Source: a bacterium (GTDB taxonomy: Bacteria; Chloroflexota; Dormibacteria; Aeolococcales; Bog-877). Taken from it: a stretch of DNA of 36,551 bases. Below, piece by piece: positions 32,949 to 36,551 of this stretch. Positions within the stretch are counted from its first letter, which is position 1. Every line of letters starts with the position of its first letter. Under the pieces are notes generated by a model. It worked only from the letters and a program-made list of their open reading frames with translations. It was not told where the DNA came from and searched no databases. The position numbers were made by a program, and so were the translations under genes. The stretch covers positions 1 through 36,551 of the forward strand of contig JAJYWQ010000079.1 in assembly GCA_021791415.1 (NCBI GenBank), given 5' to 3'.

Positions 32949-33072
32949 CCTTCTACGCAACTTTGGGTGCTGAACGCCCCAGCTCGTCGGCTGCTTCCTG
33001 GGGACGACCCGCGGAGGGAACAGCCCGGGACGATAGCCGTTCAGCCCGTGAGTTCCGGCCCGAAGACGGCGA

Positions 33073-34338
33073 TCAGACCTGACAGTCGCTTCTTCGGCGG
33101 ATCGTCCGCCCAACGAGCACTGCCGTTGCGAGGCTCGCAGCAGCCACAGTGACCAGTCCTGATCCGGTGAGCGTGGCGCGGGCTCCGATGGCCGCGACGA
33201 TGGGTCCCCCCAGCGCCGTCCCGATGGGCGCGGCGGGGGTGGTTAACAACGCGCTGGCGGCAGCCACAGCGGCGAGATCGTCAGGCGGGGCGCTGCGCTG
33301 GATGATGGAGGCCTTCAGGGGCAGGAAGGGACCATAGAAGAAGCCGCCAACGGCCAGGGACCCGAACCCCACGGCCAGCGAGTTGACGAGGCCGAGGGGT
33401 ACCAAGCAGATCCCCCAGCCGACCACCGAGACGAGGATCACCCGCCACATACCGAAGCGCTCCAGTCGAGAAGCGGCCAGCGCCCCTGCGGCAGCGCCGA
33501 CGGAGAAGAGAGTCCAGTACGCGCCGAGAGCGCCGGCTCCGGCGTGAAGCACCGACGCCACCAGGACCGGGAGGGCGACTTCGACGGGGCCATAGACGGC
33601 GAAGAAGACCACACAGAGGGCGGTTATCCCGACGACAGCGGGCAGCCCCTTGAGCAGCCGAAGGGCTCCCAGGGCACCGCCCGCGGTGGCGGAGGCCTTG
33701 GGAGGGGGAGGGACGAACCGCCTGCTCACTACGGCGGCAAGCACCAACACGACGAAGCTGGCGGCGTCGACGGCGACGGCCGTAGCCGCCCCGGCCGCGG
33801 CTATCACTCCGCCGGCGAGGGCGGGACCAACGATGCTGGCGCCGAAGCTCGCCATAGTGACCAGAGAATTGCCGGCGAGCTGCTGCTGAGGCTCCAGAAG
33901 CTCCACCACGGCGGCCAGGTCGCCGGAGATGCCGAGCAGCCCGAACAGCGACGAGACGCCGAGCAGGGCGACGTAGAGCACCGGGTCGAGCAGCCTGGAC
34001 CAGGCCAGGGCGGCGACCGAGGCCAGCGAGGTCGCCCGAAGAGCCGCTTCGGCGAGGACCAGCTTGCGGCCGTCCCAGCCGGCGAAGAGGCGAGCGAGCA
34101 GCAGCCAGGCGACTACGCCCGGCAACGTGTAGGCGGCCACCGCCCCACCGACGATCAGACCGGTGTCATGGCCGTGGGCAAGGGAGATGGCAAGCCAGGA
34201 CACGGCGACGATCGCCATGCCGTCGCCGATGGCGGAGACGGCGTAGCCGGCGACAAGGACGCTAAAAGCCCGATTCCGAAGTGGAGCGAGCACGCCGCTC
34301 TGACGGAGCAGCTCCACTCGGCGATCGTGAGGTGCCAT
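33073..34338 (-). CDS. MFS transporter (probable drug or metabolite exporter)
   Basis: A 421-residue major facilitator with about twelve hydrophobic segments. Typical is the first-half pattern FSVLVAGYAVSAIGDGMAIVAVSWLAI and the loop LLLARLFAGWDGRKLVLAEAALR, which matches MFS_3-type macrolide or siderophore exporters. The C-terminus is basic. I chose ATG 34338; an ATG four codons earlier (34350) overlaps the likely -10. The promoter has the long spacer typical of MerR control, and a damaged merR lies next door in the opposite direction. Confidence 0.88.
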   Translation of the reverse strand: MAPHDRRVELLRQSGVLAPLRNRAFSVLVAGYAVSAIGDGMAIVAVSWLAISLAHGHDTGLIVGGAVAAYTLPGVVAWLLLARLFAGWDGRKLVLAEAALRATSLASVAALAWSRLLDPVLYVALLGVSSLFGLLGISGDLAAVVELLEPQQQLAGNSLVTMASFGASIVGPALAGGVIAAAGAATAVAVDAASFVVLVLAAVVSRRFVPPPPKASATAGGALGALRLLKGLPAVVGITALCVVFFAVYGPVEVALPVLVASVLHAGAGALGAYWTLFSVGAAAGALAASRLERFGMWRVILVSVVGWGICLVPLGLVNSLAVGFGSLAVGGFFYGPFLPLKASIIQRSAPPDDLAAVAAASALLTTPAAPIGTALGGPIVAAIGARATLTGSGLVTVAAASLATAVLVGRTIRRRSDCQV

Positions 34339-34345
34339 GGTCACT

Positions 34346-34376
34346 ACCATCGGACCTCAAAGCGGTGCGAAGTCAA
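34346..34376 (-). promoter_or_regulatory. MerR-type promoter and operator of the MFS gene
   Basis: On the minus strand TTGACT (34376-34371) is a good -35. With a 19-base spacer the -10 would be GATGGT (34351-34346), ending 7 bases before the MFS ATG at 34338. The spacer holds the near-palindrome GACCTC (34353-34358) and GAAGTC (34369-34374). A 19-20 base spacer with a dyad between the boxes is the hallmark of MerR-activated promoters. Confidence 0.55.
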
Positions 34377-34400
34377 TGCGGGTCGCGGCGAGGAGCTGGC

Positions 34401-34589
34401 GTGCGCGAGGGAGCCTTGCCGATCGGGATATTCGCCGAGCGTTGCGGCGTGCAGGCCAGGACGCTGCGCCACTGGGGGGACACCAGGCTCCTGCCCCAGC
34501 CACAGCGTAGCGATGGCCGGCGCCGCTCTGCGCCCACGAACTCGGCGCGAACAACAAGGCGCTCAGGAGCTACGACCCCGAGCCTCTGA
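34401..34589 (+). pseudogene. merR-family regulator remnant
   Basis: A GTG with GAGGAG 6 bases upstream opens a 62-residue frame. Its first 38 residues match the MerR helix-turn-helix: LPIGIFAERCGVQARTLRHW, then RLLPQPQRSDGRRR. After that the frame becomes unlike MerR and stops. In another frame, 34562-34594, LRSYDPEPLTA resembles the stretch that normally follows, so one or more frameshifts or deletions are likely. MerR proteins have a long dimerisation helix and an effector domain, both absent here. It is divergent from the MFS gene. Bases 34590-34793 hold nothing I can recognise. Confidence 0.55.
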
Positions 34590-34793
34590 CGGCTACGCCA
34601 CCAGCCCCTCGACCTAGTCCAGGTGACCTTCACCGCACCCCGAACGGCTCAGACCACCCAACTGCACTTCGAGCGATCTCGGTCGGTCGGCCTGCGGACA
34701 GGGAGCTCCGGGCGGCCGGTGAGACGCTTTCGTTCCCCGATCGAGCCGTCGGCGAGGCCGCCATCCCTACGGTCCTTTCAACGCCTGCTGGAG

Positions 34794-35243
34794 TTACGAG
34801 AGGGCGGTCTTCACCAGTTCGGCGATCTTCGCCTCGACCGTGCGGCTCCACTTGGCGATGGCGTACGACACTGGCCAGATGTCACCTTCGTCGAGCCTGG
34901 CTGGGTCCTGGAACTCCAGCGTGGAGTAGCGCGTGTTGAACTTGCCGGAGTCCTTGAAGGCGACCACGACCTTGCCGTCGGCGTTGACGTAGGCAGGCAT
35001 TCCATACCAGGTCTTCGGTGACAGTCCCGGCGCGGTCGAGGTGATGGTGGCGTGCACCCTCTCGCCGAGAGCGCGGTCCTCCGGCCGCATGCGGGCTATG
35101 GCTTCCAGGGCGGCTTGGAGCTCGTCGGCCTTCTTGGCCCCTTTCTTGCCCTCGGCGCGCAACTCGGCGGCTCGCTGCCTCATGGCGGCTCGCTCGGCGG
35201 CGCTGAAGCCTTGGGCCTGTGTCGTGGTGGTCCTTTCCGGCAT
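34794..35243 (-). CDS. DUF1801 (YdhG-like) protein
   Basis: A 149-residue protein with an N-terminal charged helical part (FSAAERAAMRQRAAELRAEGKKG) and a C-terminal DUF1801 domain (TWYGMPAYVNADGKVVVAF, FQDPARLDEGDIWPVSYAI). Members have been called iron chaperones by distant likeness to frataxin, but the role is unproven. ATG 35243 has GAGGGAG 6 bases upstream; ATG 35261, overlapping the DUF1059 stop (ATGA), is an alternative. It follows DUF1059 in one operon. Confidence 0.82.
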   Translation of the reverse strand: MPERTTTTQAQGFSAAERAAMRQRAAELRAEGKKGAKKADELQAALEAIARMRPEDRALGERVHATITSTAPGLSPKTWYGMPAYVNADGKVVVAFKDSGKFNTRYSTLEFQDPARLDEGDIWPVSYAIAKWSRTVEAKIAELVKTALS

Positions 35244-35257
35244 TTCAAACTCCCTCT

Positions 35258-35509
35258 TCATTCGGTCGCGATCGAGTCGGCGGGAAGCTCCGCAAAGCGG
35301 CGCTTCACGTCGCGATACCATCCCATTCCGGAGATGGGGCGCCGCCATCTTCCCTTCATCGCCGCAAGCGCCTTCTCATGCGTGGTGTCGCCGCCGGCGA
35401 CCGCTTCCCGCAGGTGTCGGTCGTGGGCCTTGATCACATCGTCGGCCGTGGCGCCGCGGTGAGCCAGGTCACAGGCTCCGCCAAGGGCCTGGCAGGTCAT
35501 GGTCTTCAT
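35258..35509 (-). CDS. DUF1059 small protein
   Basis: An 83-residue protein with the DUF1059 pattern: MKTMTCQALGGACDLAHRG at the N-terminus, TADDVIKAHDRHLREAV and the C-terminal ISGMGWYRDVKRRFAELP. Two conserved cysteines and histidines suggest metal binding, but the function is unknown. ATG has GGAGGAG 5-6 bases upstream, which excludes the longer upstream frame. It is operonic with DUF1801. Confidence 0.85.
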   Translation of the reverse strand: MKTMTCQALGGACDLAHRGATADDVIKAHDRHLREAVAGGDTTHEKALAAMKGRWRRPISGMGWYRDVKRRFAELPADSIATE

Positions 35510-35539
35510 CGGTTCTCCTCCCAGGAGAGGTGGCGTGGA

Positions 35540-35615
35540 ACTATCGGTCACAGCTGCGCTACCGGCAAGGGGCCCAGGGTGGGAGGCCGACGAAGGTCCC
35601 GGTCCCACCGATAGT
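35540..35615. promoter_or_regulatory. Inverted repeat upstream of the DUF1059-DUF1801 operon
   Basis: ACTATCGGT (35540-35548) and ACCGATAGT (35607-35615) are perfect 9-bp inverted arms 58 bases apart, in the 223-base gap before the operon. The arms could bind a regulator that loops the promoter. No clear -10 is seen. Confidence 0.4.
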
Positions 35616-35732
35616 GGTCCCGACGACGCGGAGAGCGCGCCACGGTCCTGCCAGGCCAATCGCCCCCTGGGATCCGGGGGCGCATCCCTTGCCTCACTTC
35701 CATCTCGCGGTTCGGTCCTGCCCCGGGACCGT

Positions 35733-36143
35733 TCAGCGCAGTTCTCGGATGCGGATCAGGTTGCCGGCCGGGTCGCGAAAGGCGCAGTCGCGGATCCCAT
35801 ACGGCTGCTCGAGCGGCTCCTGGACCACCTCGGCGCCACTCGCCTGCAGACGCTCAAAGGTTCCGTCGAGGTCTTCTGTGGCCAACATGATCCAGCCGTA
35901 GGTGCCCTTGGCCATCATCTCGGCGATAGTGCGGCGCTCGTCGTCGGTGATGCCGGGGTCGACGGCCGGTGGCGCCAGAAGGATCGACGTGGCCGGTTGC
36001 TCGGGGGGGCCGACAGTGATCCAGCGCATGCTGCCGGATCCGACGTCGGTGCGCACCTCGAAGCCGAGCGTGTCGCGATAGAAGGCCAGGGATGCCTCAG
36101 GGTCGGTATGCGGGAGGGGGGTCGTGTGAATGAATAGGTCCAT
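35733..36143 (-). CDS. VOC-fold (glyoxalase/bleomycin resistance-like) protein
   Basis: A 136-residue protein of the vicinal oxygen chelate superfamily. It has FIHTTPLPHTDPEASLAFYRDTLGFEV at the N-terminus and the C-terminal LEQPYGIRDCAFRDPAGNLIRI, both characteristic. The first histidine and a late glutamate could be metal ligands. Substrate unknown. ATG 36143 begins 5 bases after the AraC-type gene stop, so the two are one operon; a longer start inside the AraC gene is rejected. Confidence 0.87.
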   Translation of the reverse strand: MDLFIHTTPLPHTDPEASLAFYRDTLGFEVRTDVGSGSMRWITVGPPEQPATSILLAPPAVDPGITDDERRTIAEMMAKGTYGWIMLATEDLDGTFERLQASGAEVVQEPLEQPYGIRDCAFRDPAGNLIRIRELR

Positions 36144-36148
36144 GAGGG

Positions 36149-36551
36149 TCACTGTACGGCCAGCTCGGGAGCCGGAGCTTCTCGATTCCTGACCGGTCGT
36201 GTCACCTGCCTTGCCACACACGGCGGTACCCCCGCCGTGCGGTAGGCCGCCTCGCGCCGATAGATACTGGGCGGCACGCCGACCAGCTCGGCGAAGCGAG
36301 TGCTGAAGGTGCCCAGCGATGAGCAGCCGACAGCGCTGCAGACTTCGGTGACGCTGAGGTCGCCACAGCTCAAGAGCGCCATGGCGCGTTCGATGCGCCG
36401 TGTCATGAGATAGCTGTACGGCGACTCGCCGTAGGCGAGCCGGAACTGACGGCTGAAGTGCCCGGCCGACATGTGCGCTCCGTGGGCGAGCACCTCGACG
36501 TTGAGCGGCTGCGCATACTCGCGGTCGATCCGATCGCGAGCGCGCCGCAGC
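36149..36551 (-). CDS. AraC-family transcriptional regulator (N-terminus beyond window)
   Basis: The frame is open to the right edge of the window; 133 residues are seen. Two helix-turn-helix units of the AraC DNA-binding domain are clear: LAHGAHMSAGHFSRQFRLAYGE and VTEVCSAVGCSSLGTFSTRFAELVG, with SPYSYLMTRRIERAMALL between them. The tail is short and basic. An effector domain, if any, lies upstream of the window; the domain begins so near the edge that a short stand-alone regulator is also possible. It is followed immediately by the VOC gene, which it may control. Confidence 0.88.
   Translation of the reverse strand, partial: LRRARDRIDREYAQPLNVEVLAHGAHMSAGHFSRQFRLAYGESPYSYLMTRRIERAMALLSCGDLSVTEVCSAVGCSSLGTFSTRFAELVGVPPSIYRREAAYRTAGVPPCVARQVTRPVRNREAPAPELAVQ

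Noticed and set aside
1-36551. tRNA, rRNA, CRISPR or insertion sequences
   Set aside because: I looked for T-arm patterns, repeat-spacer arrays and transposase motifs and saw none.

Overview
The window is very GC-rich bacterial DNA, densely packed with genes on both strands. Many starts are GTG or TTG, and operon genes often overlap by 4 bases (GTGA). The genes point to a peptidoglycan-making Terrabacteria-type organism: murF, ddl, yvcK, lipoprotein signals, OmpR-type two-component proteins, DrrA-type ABC exporters, and a Get3/ArsA ATPase with a crystallin-like tail. A little-cultured high-GC lineage such as Dormibacterota, a Chloroflexota relative or deep Actinomycetota would fit, but this is an inference from gene content. 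I saw no rRNA, tRNA, CRISPR array or insertion sequence.

Left part (1-10.9 kb): a truncated dCache-HAMP sensor, a glycerate kinase, ilvE facing away from yvcK, a cell-wall operon (alpha/beta hydrolase, murF with a membrane-embedded N-terminus, ddl), and a divergent response regulator/histidine kinase pair. Middle part (10.9-22 kb, mostly minus strand): tusA; an ABC-2 exporter operon ending in a GNAT/FemAB-like gene; a housekeeping operon (DUF1232, rplI, dnaB, purA, a secreted beta-propeller, ridA); and cca. At 22.1 kb an IclR regulator sits behind a near-perfect 25-bp palindrome.

From 29.7 down to 22.9 kb a long minus-strand series carries a protein with a textbook C-terminal tail anchor, a Get3-like ATPase, a small helical protein, a site-2 protease, a NUDIX hydrolase, a CaCA exchanger, a lipoprotein, endonuclease IV and an ROK kinase. 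The pairing of a tail-anchored protein with a Get3-type ATPase is the most interesting association here. Divergent from it are an SPFH protein, a soluble NfeD-like OB protein, a squalene-cyclase-fold protein and a four-helix membrane protein.

Right part (32.9-36.5 kb): visibly less GC-extreme and accessory in character. It has an MFS exporter behind a MerR-type promoter, a decayed merR, DUF1801 and DUF1059 genes, and an AraC regulator with a VOC-fold protein. A recurring theme is a -10-like hexamer ending 6-11 bases before the start codon of unit-leading genes, which suggests widespread leaderless transcription.
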